Assembly: GCA_019745155.1 (NCBI GenBank)
Contig: JAIETM010000007.1
Coordinates: 186,001 to 250,000, forward strand
Source: Chitinophagaceae bacterium
GTDB taxonomy: Bacteria; Bacteroidota; Bacteroidia; Chitinophagales; Chitinophagaceae
Length of the DNA: 64,000 nucleotides
Direction: 5' to 3'
A program made the translations under genes and the position numbers. Below the pieces are notes generated by a model that worked only from the letters and a program-made list of their open reading frames with translations, made no database searches and was not told the origin of the DNA. Within the stretch, counting starts at the first letter, position 1. The number at the start of each line of letters is the position of its first letter. Shown here in pieces: positions 6,725-15,804 of this stretch.

Positions 6725-9703
6725 ATGAATCTTAAACGACTGCTCATTGCGTTGGTCTTGCCGCTGGTGATGCTTTGCATGCCTGCACTGGCACAGGACA
6801 AGTTGGTGACCGGTAAGATCACCAGCGCGAAAGATGGTAGCCCTGTCATAGGTGCCACCATTACAATCAAAGGAACAAAATCCGGCACAGCTGCCGGACA
6901 GGATGGTTCATTCAGCCTGCGCGTTCCTGCTTCTGCTACTACATTGGTAATTTCTTCTGTGGGCTATGCTGCACAAGAAGTTGCTGTAGGAACTGGAATC
7001 ATCGAGGTACAATTAGTAGAAACCAATACTGCCCTTACAGATGTAGTGGTCATTGGTTATGGTACCCAGCGTAAAAAAGATGTAACCGGTGCTGCTGTTT
7101 CGGTTTCAGCGAAAGACTTTGTAAAAGGTCCGATCGTTTCTCCGGAACAACTCATAAATGGTAAAGTTGCCGGTGTACAGATTACACCAGGCGGCGGTGC
7201 TCCCGGCTCAGGTTCTCGTATCCTGATCCGTGGTGGTTCTTCTTTGGCGGCTTCTAACAATCCATTGATTGTAATCGATGGTGTGCCTGTTGACGACTTT
7301 GCCGCTCCCGGTTCTGGCATTGCCGGTTCTGCCAACCCGCTGAACATGATTAACCCTAACGACATTGAAACCTTCAACGTACTGAAAGACGCTTCTGCTG
7401 CTGCTATCTACGGTTCAAGGGCTTCTAATGGTGTCATCATCATCACTACGAAGAAGGGTAAGAAAGGTAAGCCTCAATTCAGCTTCAACACCAATCTGTC
7501 TATTTCTACAGTAGGTAAAAAAGCTGATGTTTTATCTGCTGATGAATTCCGTGCCGTAGTAAATGCAAGAGGTACTGCACAGCAAAAAGCCCGCCTGGGT
7601 AATGCAAGTACCAACTGGCAGGATGAAATCTACAGAACAGCAATCATGACAGATAATAACCTGAGCGTGACTGGTTCTGCAGGTAAAATGCCTTATCGCT
7701 TATCAGTTGGCTACCTGAACCAGGATGGTATTTTGAAGACAGATAATCTGCAGCGTATTACAGCTGCTGTTAACCTGAGCCCTTCATTCCTGAACGATCA
7801 CCTGAAAGTGAACTTGAATGTAAAAGGAACTTCTACAAAGAACAAGTTTGCAAATGATGGTGCAATTGGAAATGCGGTTTCTTTCGATCCTACTCAGCCT
7901 GTATTATCTGGTAACAACCGTTTCGGTGGTTATTGGGAATGGCTGAATGCCAGCAACCAGCCTAACCAGCTGTCTCAGCGTAACCCTGTTGGTTTGCTGA
8001 ACCTGCGTAGCGATCAGAGTGATGTTGTTAGAAGCATTGGTAATATGCAGGTAGATTATAAGTTTCACTTCCTGCCTGAACTGCGTGCTAACCTGAACTT
8101 AGGTTATGATGTTGCTCGCGGTAAAGGAACCATCTATGTTCCGGATAGTGCTGCACAAGCTTATTTCCAGGGTGGTGTGAACAATCAGTATAATCGAAAT
8201 AACACAAATACTGTAGCTGAATTTTATTTGAATTATGCGAAGGATTTGCGTTCTATCAATAGCCGCATCGATCTGACTGCTGGTTATTCATTCCAGTCTT
8301 TCCGTGTGGTTTCTGATACCTTCCCTAACAGACGTGCAAACGGTACAGTCATTAACTATGCCGGTCGTTTGAATGAGCCTTTCCAAAACTCACTCATGTC
8401 TTATTACGCTCGTTTGGTGTACACTTACAATGGTAAGTATATCCTGACCGCAACAGTTAGACGTGATGGTTCTACTCGTTTTGGTCTGAAAGGAGATCCT
8501 GCACGTTGGGGTACATTCCCAGCTCTGGCTGCTGCCTGGCGTATCAGCGAAGAAGACTTCATGAAAAACAGCAAAGTGTTCAATGACCTGAAACTGCGTG
8601 CAGCGTATGGTGTTAACGGTAACCAATCTGTTGGTGGTAGTTTCCCATTCCTGCCTATCTACTCTCAGAGTAACCTGACTGCTTCTTATCAGTTTGGTAA
8701 TACTTTCTACCAGATGCAGCGTCCTTCAGCTTATGATCCATTGCTGAAGTGGGAGCAGTTGAAGTCTTACAACATTGGTATCGACTTCAGCATGTTCAAT
8801 AATAAGATCAATGGTAGCATCGACTACTTCAATAAGGATAACGAAGATCTGTTGAACACCATTCCTATTCCTGTTGGTACAAACTTCAGTAACGTGTTAA
8901 CAACAAACGTTGGTACACTGAATACACGTGGTTTGGAATTCACTTTGAATACCAACCTGAAGCGTACAAAAGACCTGAACTGGGATTTTGGTTTCAACCT
9001 GACTTTCCTGGACAACGAAATCAAGAATCTGACACGCGTATTTGATCCAAACTATCCTGGTGCACCTCGTGGCTTCATCGCCGGTGGTACAGGTAATTTT
9101 GTGCAGATCAACAGTGTTGGTTACAGACCAGGTTCTTTCTACGTGTACAAGCAGGTATATGATAAGAACAATAATCCTATAGAGAACCTGTTTGAAGATC
9201 GCAACCGCGATGGTGTGATCAACGAGAAAGATCGTTATCGTTATATGTCGCCAGAACCAGATGTATTACTGGGTGTAAACTCTTCTTTGTCTTATAAGAA
9301 GTGGACAGCCGGTTTTGTACTGCGTGGCTCTTTCGGCAACTACATGTACAATAACTTTAATTCTGTTCGTGGCACTTACTTCGGTATTCTGGATCCAAAC
9401 GGCTTCTTGGCTAACGCTTCCAGAAAAGTGTTGACAACCAACTTTGCTACCAATAGTGTAGAACAGTTGTTGTCTGACTACCATGTAGAGAACGCATCAT
9501 TCCTGCGTATGGATAATATCAATATTGGTTACAATGTTGGTAAGATTGCCAAAGGCATCAACATGCGTGCTTCTCTGAACGTACAGAATGCATTCATCAT
9601 CACCAAGTACAGTGGTATCGATCCTGAGATCGCGGGTGGTATTGATAACAATCTTTACCCTCGTCCAAGAATGTTTGTATTGGGTGTGAACCTTGATTTT
9701 TAA
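6725..9703 (+). CDS. SusC/RagA-family TonB-linked outer-membrane transporter
   Basis: Outer-membrane barrel that imports oligosaccharides with energy from TonB. In 992 aa: signal peptide (about 1-24, ending PALAQ), a carboxypeptidase-regulatory-like beta-sandwich (VTGKITSAKDGSPVIGAT onward), a plug beginning near TDVVVIGYGTQ with the family motif GSRASNGVIIITTKKG, then a long barrel ending in an aromatic residue (VNLDF). Directly followed (15 bp) by its SusD partner. The amylase upstream and SusE/F-like proteins downstream make an alpha-glucan the likely cargo; the substrate is inferred. Confidence 0.95.
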   Translation: MNLKRLLIALVLPLVMLCMPALAQDKLVTGKITSAKDGSPVIGATITIKGTKSGTAAGQDGSFSLRVPASATTLVISSVGYAAQEVAVGTGIIEVQLVETNTALTDVVVIGYGTQRKKDVTGAAVSVSAKDFVKGPIVSPEQLINGKVAGVQITPGGGAPGSGSRILIRGGSSLAASNNPLIVIDGVPVDDFAAPGSGIAGSANPLNMINPNDIETFNVLKDASAAAIYGSRASNGVIIITTKKGKKGKPQFSFNTNLSISTVGKKADVLSADEFRAVVNARGTAQQKARLGNASTNWQDEIYRTAIMTDNNLSVTGSAGKMPYRLSVGYLNQDGILKTDNLQRITAAVNLSPSFLNDHLKVNLNVKGTSTKNKFANDGAIGNAVSFDPTQPVLSGNNRFGGYWEWLNASNQPNQLSQRNPVGLLNLRSDQSDVVRSIGNMQVDYKFHFLPELRANLNLGYDVARGKGTIYVPDSAAQAYFQGGVNNQYNRNNTNTVAEFYLNYAKDLRSINSRIDLTAGYSFQSFRVVSDTFPNRRANGTVINYAGRLNEPFQNSLMSYYARLVYTYNGKYILTATVRRDGSTRFGLKGDPARWGTFPALAAAWRISEEDFMKNSKVFNDLKLRAAYGVNGNQSVGGSFPFLPIYSQSNLTASYQFGNTFYQMQRPSAYDPLLKWEQLKSYNIGIDFSMFNNKINGSIDYFNKDNEDLLNTIPIPVGTNFSNVLTTNVGTLNTRGLEFTLNTNLKRTKDLNWDFGFNLTFLDNEIKNLTRVFDPNYPGAPRGFIAGGTGNFVQINSVGYRPGSFYVYKQVYDKNNNPIENLFEDRNRDGVINEKDRYRYMSPEPDVLLGVNSSLSYKKWTAGFVLRGSFGNYMYNNFNSVRGTYFGILDPNGFLANASRKVLTTNFATNSVEQLLSDYHVENASFLRMDNINIGYNVGKIAKGINMRASLNVQNAFIITKYSGIDPEIAGGIDNNLYPRPRMFVLGVNLDF

Positions 9704-9718
9704 TCCTGATAAATTCAG

Positions 9719-11320
9719 ATGAATATGAAAAAGATTTCCATTCAGCTATTTTCCCTGCTTGCGGTGCTTGCGCTTACAGTAAGCTCCTGTAAGAAGTGGG
9801 ATATCAAGCCGGAAGTTGACCAGACCTCTGAGACAGTTTACGCCAATGCAAATGGATACAAAACTGTACTCGCTAAAGTGTATGGCTCTTTCGCTACAAC
9901 AGGTAACGCAGGCCCTGCCGGTGCAGGTGACCTTGCCAATATTGATGAGGGTACATCAGACTATCTGCGTTTGTTCTGGAAGGCTCAGGAACTGAGCACT
10001 GACGAAGCAGTAGTAGCCTGGGGTGACCCCGGTATCCGCGACTTCCACAACATGAACTGGAGTTCAAGCAACCCCATGTTGGAAGGTCTGTATAACCGTC
10101 TTTTCTACAGCATTACAGTTGCGAACGAATTTATTCGCGAAGCTGCTGATGATCGTTTGGCTCGTAGAGGTATTACAGGTGCAGATGCTACTGCAGTAAA
10201 AACTTTTAAGGCTGAAGCTCGCTTCATGCGCGCTTATGCTTATTGGGCAGCATTAGATCTGTTTGGTAATGTACCATTCATTGATGATGCTTCTCCAATT
10301 GGTGCTACGCCTCCAAAGCAAATCAAGCGTGCTGATCTGTACAATTATATTGTTACAGAACTGAAAGCAATTGAAGCTGATTTGCCTGCTGCCAGAAGTA
10401 ACGAATATGGCCGTGCAGATAAAGCTGCTGCTTGGGCTTTGTTGGCAAGATTGTACCTGAATGCCGGTGTGTACACTGGTACGCCTGATTACAATAATGC
10501 GATTGTGTATGCTAAGCGTGTCATTGATGCTGGTTATACACTGGTGGCTAATTATCGTCACCTGATGTTAGCCGACAATCAGTTAAACGCCAACGAGTTT
10601 ATCTTAACGCTCAACTATGATGGTCAGCGCACACAGAACTGGGGTGGTACTACTTTCTTAACCCATGCTTCTGTAGGTGGTGATATGAATGCTGCCAACT
10701 CTGGTATCAATGGTGGTTGGGGTGGTATTCGTACAACCAAGAATATCCCTGCATTATTCCCTGATGTTTCTGGTAACACAGATAGCCGCGCTCAGTTCTT
10801 CCAGCACAATCTTGATATTGCAGATATCGCCAATTTCAAAGATGGTTATGCAATTACTAAGTACAGAAACGTAAACAGAGCTGGTGCAAGACCTGCCAAT
10901 TTCGTGAACTGGGTAGATATTGATTTCCCCATCTTCCGTTTGGGTGAAATGTACCTGATTTATGCAGAAGCTGTTTTAAGAGGCGGTGCTGGTGGTGATG
11001 CTAACCTAGCGCTGACTTATGTAAACAATTTGCGTCAGCGTGCTCATGCTCAAACTTCAAATCCTGCTCAGGCTAATATAACCTCAGGTCAACTTACTTT
11101 GAATTTCATCCTCGATGAAAGAGCACGTGAGTTGTACTGGGAAGGTCACCGCAGAACAGACCTGATTCGTTACGGTCGTTTCACAGAAGGTACTTATCTC
11201 TGGCCTTGGAAAGGTGGTGTAGCTGCAGGTACTGCAGTAGCAGATTTCAGAAAGCTGTATCCTTTGCCTTCTTCAGATATCGTAGCTAACCCGAATCTGG
11301 TACAGAACCCTAACTACTAA
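9719..11320 (+). CDS. SusD/RagB-family glycan-binding lipoprotein
   Basis: Surface lipoprotein that caps SusC and captures glycan. Signal peptide with lipobox TVSSC (Cys about residue 25), then the alpha-helical TPR-like SusD fold: FKAEARFMRAYAYWAALDLFG and PKQIKRADLYNYIVTELKAI, and near the C-terminus ILDERARELYWEGHRRTDLIRYGRF, the strongest family signature. The end PNLVQNPNY is typical. The length, 533 aa, is normal. A second ATG lies at 9725; the difference does not affect the mature protein. Encoded between its SusC and the SusE-like protein. Confidence 0.95.
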   Translation: MNMKKISIQLFSLLAVLALTVSSCKKWDIKPEVDQTSETVYANANGYKTVLAKVYGSFATTGNAGPAGAGDLANIDEGTSDYLRLFWKAQELSTDEAVVAWGDPGIRDFHNMNWSSSNPMLEGLYNRLFYSITVANEFIREAADDRLARRGITGADATAVKTFKAEARFMRAYAYWAALDLFGNVPFIDDASPIGATPPKQIKRADLYNYIVTELKAIEADLPAARSNEYGRADKAAAWALLARLYLNAGVYTGTPDYNNAIVYAKRVIDAGYTLVANYRHLMLADNQLNANEFILTLNYDGQRTQNWGGTTFLTHASVGGDMNAANSGINGGWGGIRTTKNIPALFPDVSGNTDSRAQFFQHNLDIADIANFKDGYAITKYRNVNRAGARPANFVNWVDIDFPIFRLGEMYLIYAEAVLRGGAGGDANLALTYVNNLRQRAHAQTSNPAQANITSGQLTLNFILDERARELYWEGHRRTDLIRYGRFTEGTYLWPWKGGVAAGTAVADFRKLYPLPSSDIVANPNLVQNPNY

Positions 11321-11338
11321 TCAAGTAAACTGACTATT

Positions 11339-12181
11339 ATGAAACAATACATCAAAATACTCCAGTCAGCTGTGCTTGGGCTATTACTGCTTGCCGGCAC
11401 TAGCTGCGAGAAGTATGAGAATAAACTGTACTTCGAAGGAGGTACGGCTCCAGTGCTCACCGGCAGCACCAATGCTGTTCGCCTGACTGCATTGACAGAA
11501 AATGAAACAGCGATTACTTTACGTTGGACAAACCCTGAGTATAAATTTACTTCTGGTGTTAGTTCAGCTAACGTAACCTACACATTAGAGATTGATACTA
11601 CTGGTGCTAATTTCACTAGCGGTAGAAGATATGTTACCACTATTGCTTCAGATCTGACTAAGACTTTTACAGAGAAAGAACTGAATGCTATCCTGGGTAA
11701 TGATATGCGTCTCACTTTCGGCAGATTGTACACCATGCAAGCGCGCGTAACAGCTAGTCTGGCACAAGGTGCAAGTGCTGCTGTATTAACATCAAATGTG
11801 TTCTCTTTCACAGCACGCCCATTTGCGCCACCACCTAAAGTGGAACCACCTACAGACGGTACTTTATGGTTGGTAGGTGATGCATTGGCATCTGGCTGGA
11901 GCAATCCGTTACCAGCACCATTTGATGCTACTCAAAGATGTACCAAAGTAACCGATACAGAATATCGTATTGATGTTACGTTCAACGCAAGTGGTGCATA
12001 TAAGCTGATTCAAACACAGGGTGTATGGGGTACGCAGTACCACATGATTACCGGTGGTACAGCATTGAGCGGCACATTTGAAAAGCGTGATGCTGATCCT
12101 GCCTTCCCTTCACCAGGCGCGGGTAATTATCGCATGACCTATAATTTCCAGACTGGAGAATATTCCGGTGTGAAGCTTTAA
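11339..12181 (+). CDS. SusE-like outer-membrane lipoprotein
   Basis: Surface glycan-binding lipoprotein of the SusE type. Lipobox LAGTSC, then an N-terminal SusE Ig-like domain (about 30-160: ITLRWTNPEY, then YTLEIDTTGANF), and one C-terminal carbohydrate-binding-like domain (about 180-280) opening LWLVGDALASGWSNPLPAPF. The same C-terminal module appears twice in the next gene. At 280 aa it is shorter than classical SusE, having one binding module only. Starts 18 bp after susD. Starch or alpha-glucan binding is inferred from family and context. Confidence 0.85.
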   Translation: MKQYIKILQSAVLGLLLLAGTSCEKYENKLYFEGGTAPVLTGSTNAVRLTALTENETAITLRWTNPEYKFTSGVSSANVTYTLEIDTTGANFTSGRRYVTTIASDLTKTFTEKELNAILGNDMRLTFGRLYTMQARVTASLAQGASAAVLTSNVFSFTARPFAPPPKVEPPTDGTLWLVGDALASGWSNPLPAPFDATQRCTKVTDTEYRIDVTFNASGAYKLIQTQGVWGTQYHMITGGTALSGTFEKRDADPAFPSPGAGNYRMTYNFQTGEYSGVKL

Positions 12182-12199
12182 CTGTAAAAACTATTTGAT

Positions 12200-13378
12200 A
12201 TGAAACACATTCAAAAATTATGGTTTTTCCTGCTGGCTGCCGGAATGCTCTTTACAGCTTGTGAGAAAAACATCGAAGGCGGTGGCGAGATTGCTGTCTT
12301 CAGTAATGGTAAGCAGCCAGTGATCTCAGCTTCAGCTGCTACAATTGCTCCTGCCGCTGCAGATTCCAACAACGTTGCATTAACGTTGAGCTGGACTAAC
12401 CCTGAGTATTCAATTGATTCAAGTACGGTGAAGTATGTTGTTGAGATCGATTCTACCAATCGTAACTTCTCAAAATCAGTTACCCGTACAGTAACAGGTA
12501 CACGCAGACTAAGTATGTTGGCAAAAGAACTGAACAGCATCCTGCTGGGCTTTGGTTTTGCTTTCAATACGGCATACGATATTGATGTGCGTGTGATCTC
12601 ATCTTTCCCAAACAACAACGAGCGTCTGGTATCTAATACACTGAAGCTGCGTGTTACACCATATAAGATTCCGCCTAAAGTGGCTTTGCCAACTTCTGGC
12701 CGTCTCTTCCTGGTAGGTGATGCATCTGATGGTGGCTGGAACAACCCTGTTCCAGTGCCTTCACAGGAGTTCAGCAGATTGGATGAAACCACATTTGCTG
12801 GAGTATTTAACCTGAAGCCAGGTAGCTACCTGATGTTACCTATCAATGGTAGCTGGGACCAGAAATATGCATTAACCAATAACAGTGTTCCTGGTATTGC
12901 TAACGGAGGCAACTTCGTTTATTATGGTCCTGGCGTAGGTGGTGGTGATAATTTCCCTAGCCCTGCAGCAGCTCCTGGCTTGTACCTGATTACTTTAGAT
13001 TTTCAGGCAGGTAGATTTACTGTAACACCATTTACACAACAACATGGTCTGCCAAGTACGCTGTTCTTGGTAGGTGGTGCTACACCTGGTGGCTGGAATA
13101 ATCCTGTTCCTGTGCCATCACAACAGTTCACTCGTGTAACATCATCTCGTTTTGAACTGGCTTCTATCCGCTTAACTACCGGTGAAAAATACCTCTTCCT
13201 GCCTGAGAATGGCAACTGGGGTAAGAAGTACGGTGCAGTAAACGGCAGTGCAGCCAACATTGGTTTGGGCGGTCCGTTGAAACCAGAAGGAGAAGATATG
13301 CCTGCTCCAACAGTAACTGGCAATTACAAGATTGTCGTAGAGCTGGCCAACAATACTTACACACTTACAAGGTTGTAA
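12200..13378 (+). CDS. SusE/SusF-like lipoprotein with two binding modules
   Basis: Lipobox LFTAC, a SusE N-terminal domain (LTLSWTNPEYSID, then YVVEIDSTNRNF), then two tandem modules with nearly identical openings: LFLVGDASDGGWNNPVPVPS (about residue 170) and LFLVGGATPGGWNNPVPVPS (about 290). Together with the single module in the gene upstream this gives three related carbohydrate-binding-like domains. The tandem layout matches SusF-type surface proteins that add glycan-binding sites beside SusC/D. Last gene of the operon; a strong terminator follows 27 bp later. Confidence 0.85.
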   Translation: MKHIQKLWFFLLAAGMLFTACEKNIEGGGEIAVFSNGKQPVISASAATIAPAAADSNNVALTLSWTNPEYSIDSSTVKYVVEIDSTNRNFSKSVTRTVTGTRRLSMLAKELNSILLGFGFAFNTAYDIDVRVISSFPNNNERLVSNTLKLRVTPYKIPPKVALPTSGRLFLVGDASDGGWNNPVPVPSQEFSRLDETTFAGVFNLKPGSYLMLPINGSWDQKYALTNNSVPGIANGGNFVYYGPGVGGGDNFPSPAAAPGLYLITLDFQAGRFTVTPFTQQHGLPSTLFLVGGATPGGWNNPVPVPSQQFTRVTSSRFELASIRLTTGEKYLFLPENGNWGKKYGAVNGSAANIGLGGPLKPEGEDMPAPTVTGNYKIVVELANNTYTLTRL

Positions 13379-13405
13379 GATTCGGATTTTCATAGTTTTA
13401 CTGCT

Positions 13406-13438
13406 GCTGCCCCGTACCTACGGGGCAGCTTTGTTTTG
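13406..13438 (+). terminator. Rho-independent terminator after the sus operon
   Basis: Stem GCTGCCCCG (13406-13414) pairs with CGGGGCAGC (13421-13429) around a TACCTA loop and is followed by TTTGTTTT. It ends the amylase-sus operon. Confidence 0.85.
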
Positions 13439-13468
13439 GTAACCTTCACACATTTTCATTTACTTTTA
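13435..13468 (+). promoter_or_regulatory. Possible promoter of yicC
   Basis: TTTG at 13435-13438, a 22-bp spacer and TACTTTTA at 13461-13468 (one mismatch to TAnnTTTG). It overlaps the tail of the preceding terminator and lies 17 bp before the yicC start. Confidence 0.3.
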
Positions 13469-13485
13469 CTGCCTAAGACTTATCT

Positions 13486-14361
13486 ATGCTCTACTCCATG
13501 ACCGGCTATGGTCGCAGCGAACAATCTATTGGTGATAAAGTATTATTGGTTGAATTGAGATCGCTTAACGGCAAACAATTCGACCTTCGACTAAATATAC
13601 CCGCACAGCTCAAGCCATTTGAATTTGATATCAGACAAATGCTGAGCGAATCATTGGAAAGAGGCAGCGTAGAGTGTATTGCCACTATCAAAAACAATGG
13701 TGCATCTAAGCCTGTGGCTATCAATACTGATTTGCTGAAGTCTTATTATGCATCAGTAAAGCAAGTCGCGGAAGAAATGCAAGCAGATGATAGTCAGCTA
13801 TTGGCTGCTATCCTGCGTTTACCTGAAGTAGTTACCAATCAGTCTGAATTACTCAATGATGAGGAATGGGCTGCAGCACAACGTGTGTTTCAGGATGCCA
13901 TCGCACAAATCAATACACACAGAACAGAAGAAGGCAAGGTGTTGGAAGCAGATTTGTTGGATAGAGTAAAGCAAATTGAGCAGCTGCAGGCAGAGATTGC
14001 TAGTTTAGAACCCTTACGTAGGGAAAAGATACGTGAGGGATTGAAGAAAACTTTGGAAGAGAATGTAGGTAAGGAAAACTATGATCCCAACAGACTGGAA
14101 CAAGAACTGATTTATTATATCGAGAAAATTGATATCAGCGAAGAACAGGTGCGTTTAAAGAACCATTGTGATTATTTCCGCGAAGTGCTGAAGGGCAAGG
14201 AGCGTAGCAAGGGTAAAAAATTATCTTTTGTGCTGCAGGAATTTGGGCGTGAAATCAATACCACCGGCTCCAAAGCTTATGATGCCACTATTCAGAAATG
14301 CGTAATTCTGATGAAGGATGAATTGGAAAAAGCGAAAGAACAAGTCTTGAATATTTTATAA
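13486..14361 (+). CDS. yicC: YicC/YloC-family endoribonuclease
   Basis: Member of the YicC family, reported to act as an endoribonuclease in RNA turnover. The N-terminus MLYSMTGYGRSE is the family hallmark, followed by VELRSLNGKQFDLRLN. The C-terminal half has DPNRLEQELIYYIEKIDISEEQVRLKNH and ends FGREINTTGSKAYDATIQ, matching the conserved DUF1732 region that carries acidic metal-binding residues. The length, 291 aa, is standard. It lies 4 bp upstream of gldH and is probably co-transcribed with it. Confidence 0.95.
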   Translation: MLYSMTGYGRSEQSIGDKVLLVELRSLNGKQFDLRLNIPAQLKPFEFDIRQMLSESLERGSVECIATIKNNGASKPVAINTDLLKSYYASVKQVAEEMQADDSQLLAAILRLPEVVTNQSELLNDEEWAAAQRVFQDAIAQINTHRTEEGKVLEADLLDRVKQIEQLQAEIASLEPLRREKIREGLKKTLEENVGKENYDPNRLEQELIYYIEKIDISEEQVRLKNHCDYFREVLKGKERSKGKKLSFVLQEFGREINTTGSKAYDATIQKCVILMKDELEKAKEQVLNIL

Positions 14362-14365
14362 GTAT

Positions 14366-14833
14366 ATGCTGCAGAAACTTCTTTTTTCTATATTGATTGG
14401 TTTGAGTTTGTACAGCTGTACAACCATTGAACTGAAAGAGCAACAGCATTTCTTTCCCGATCATCAATGGAGCAGTAAAGATTCACTGGAGTTTAAGTTT
14501 GACGTGAAGGACACGAGTGTTTTATACCGCATTTATTTGGTTGTACGCCATGAAGATGCTTACGGATATAACAATATCTGGGTGAATATTGGTACCAAGC
14601 GTCCTTCAGAAAACATGCAATATCAACTGTTGGATCTCAAGTTGGCAGACCCAGTTAAAGGTTGGCTGGGTACGGGTATGGATGATATTTATGATCACCG
14701 CATTAGCTTAACACCCAAACCTATCCGCTTGCGCAAAGGCGAATATATTTTCCGATTGAAGCAAGCGATGCGTGAAGATCCTTTGCAATACGTATTGAAT
14801 GCGGGTATTCGAGTAGAAAAAGTCACTGAATGA
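14366..14833 (+). CDS. gldH: GldH gliding-motility lipoprotein
   Basis: Lipoprotein of the GldH family, needed for gliding in Flavobacterium and widespread in Bacteroidota, including non-gliders. Seen: lipobox LYSC (Cys about residue 18), then FPDHQWSSKDSLEFKFDV and YLVVRHEDAYGYNNIWVNI, which is the family core. The length, 155 aa, is normal. The stop overlaps the histidine kinase start by 4 bp (ATGA), so the two are translationally coupled. The role in this organism is inferred; gldE, gldD and porZ lie elsewhere in the window. Confidence 0.85.
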   Translation: MLQKLLFSILIGLSLYSCTTIELKEQQHFFPDHQWSSKDSLEFKFDVKDTSVLYRIYLVVRHEDAYGYNNIWVNIGTKRPSENMQYQLLDLKLADPVKGWLGTGMDDIYDHRISLTPKPIRLRKGEYIFRLKQAMREDPLQYVLNAGIRVEKVTE

Positions 14834-15804
14834 CGATCTTCCCAAAAAGCAAACTCAGATTAGTAACAGTAGTGTATTGGTTCTTACTGTTATACATCAT
14901 AGCTGCACTGATCTGGTGGTTTATTGCGCTGGAAAGACAAAACAGACAAATTGCTGCCATCAAAATTGCCGCAGCAGAAAAGCAGCACGACTTTAAGTCC
15001 ATTATCGAAGCAGTGGCAGCCCGTAATAGAAAAACAGCACAGTATATTGGTGAGGGTGTCACTTTCTTGGTATTGATGCTCATAGGCGCTGTATTCGTGT
15101 ATCGCGCTGTGCGTAAACAAATTCGTTTGGCTGCTCAGCAGCAGAATTTCATGATGGCGATTACGCATGAATTGAAAACCCCCATCGCTGTTACCAAACT
15201 GAATCTGGAAACACTCCAGAAAAGAAAATTAGATGAGGTGAAACAGCAAAAGCTGATCACCAATACACTTCAGGAAGCTGGTCGCTTGGATAATCTTTGT
15301 AACAATATTTTATTGGCATCAAGATTAGAGGGAGATGATGCTTTGTCCATGACTGCGCATGAGGTTAACCTCAGTGAAGTAGCCATCAATTGTATGCAGG
15401 AAGCAAGAATGCACTACAGTGCCCGCACCATTGAGTCTGATATTGAAGACGGTTTATACGTCTATGCAGATGAATTGATGATGCAACTATTGATCAATAA
15501 CCTGATTGATAATGCCATCAAATACTCACCAAAGGATCAGCCTGTTTTATTGAAACTGGAACAAAAAGATGGCAAAGCCAACTTGACTGTTTCTGATTAT
15601 GGTAAAGGCATTCCTGATGCAGACAAAAAGCGCATTTTCGAGAAATTCTACCGTTCTGGCGATGAAAATACCCGCACCACCAAGGGTACGGGCCTAGGTT
15701 TGTATCTGTGCAGTAAGATTGTGAAGCATTTCGGTGGTAACATTACTGTGACAAACAATTCTCCGCAGGGTGCTATTTTTACAACCATATTTACCGCAGT
15801 ATGA
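14830..15804 (+). CDS. Two-TM sensor histidine kinase
   Basis: Membrane histidine kinase of a two-component system. Two hydrophobic segments (about 13-33 and 76-95) flank a roughly 42-residue loop, so the external sensing part is very small. HisKA motif AITHELKTPIAV with phospho-acceptor His113; HATPase motifs NNLIDNAIKYS (N box), VSDYGKGIPD (G1), FEKFYRSGD (F box) and GTGLGLYLC (G2). It overlaps gldH upstream and the response regulator downstream, each by 4 bp (ATGA), so all three are likely coupled. The signal is unknown. Confidence 0.93.
   Translation: MTIFPKSKLRLVTVVYWFLLLYIIAALIWWFIALERQNRQIAAIKIAAAEKQHDFKSIIEAVAARNRKTAQYIGEGVTFLVLMLIGAVFVYRAVRKQIRLAAQQQNFMMAITHELKTPIAVTKLNLETLQKRKLDEVKQQKLITNTLQEAGRLDNLCNNILLASRLEGDDALSMTAHEVNLSEVAINCMQEARMHYSARTIESDIEDGLYVYADELMMQLLINNLIDNAIKYSPKDQPVLLKLEQKDGKANLTVSDYGKGIPDADKKRIFEKFYRSGDENTRTTKGTGLGLYLCSKIVKHFGGNITVTNNSPQGAIFTTIFTAV

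Noticed and set aside
12211-12792. 193-codon minus-strand ORF
   Set aside because: Antisense to the SusF-like lipoprotein gene.
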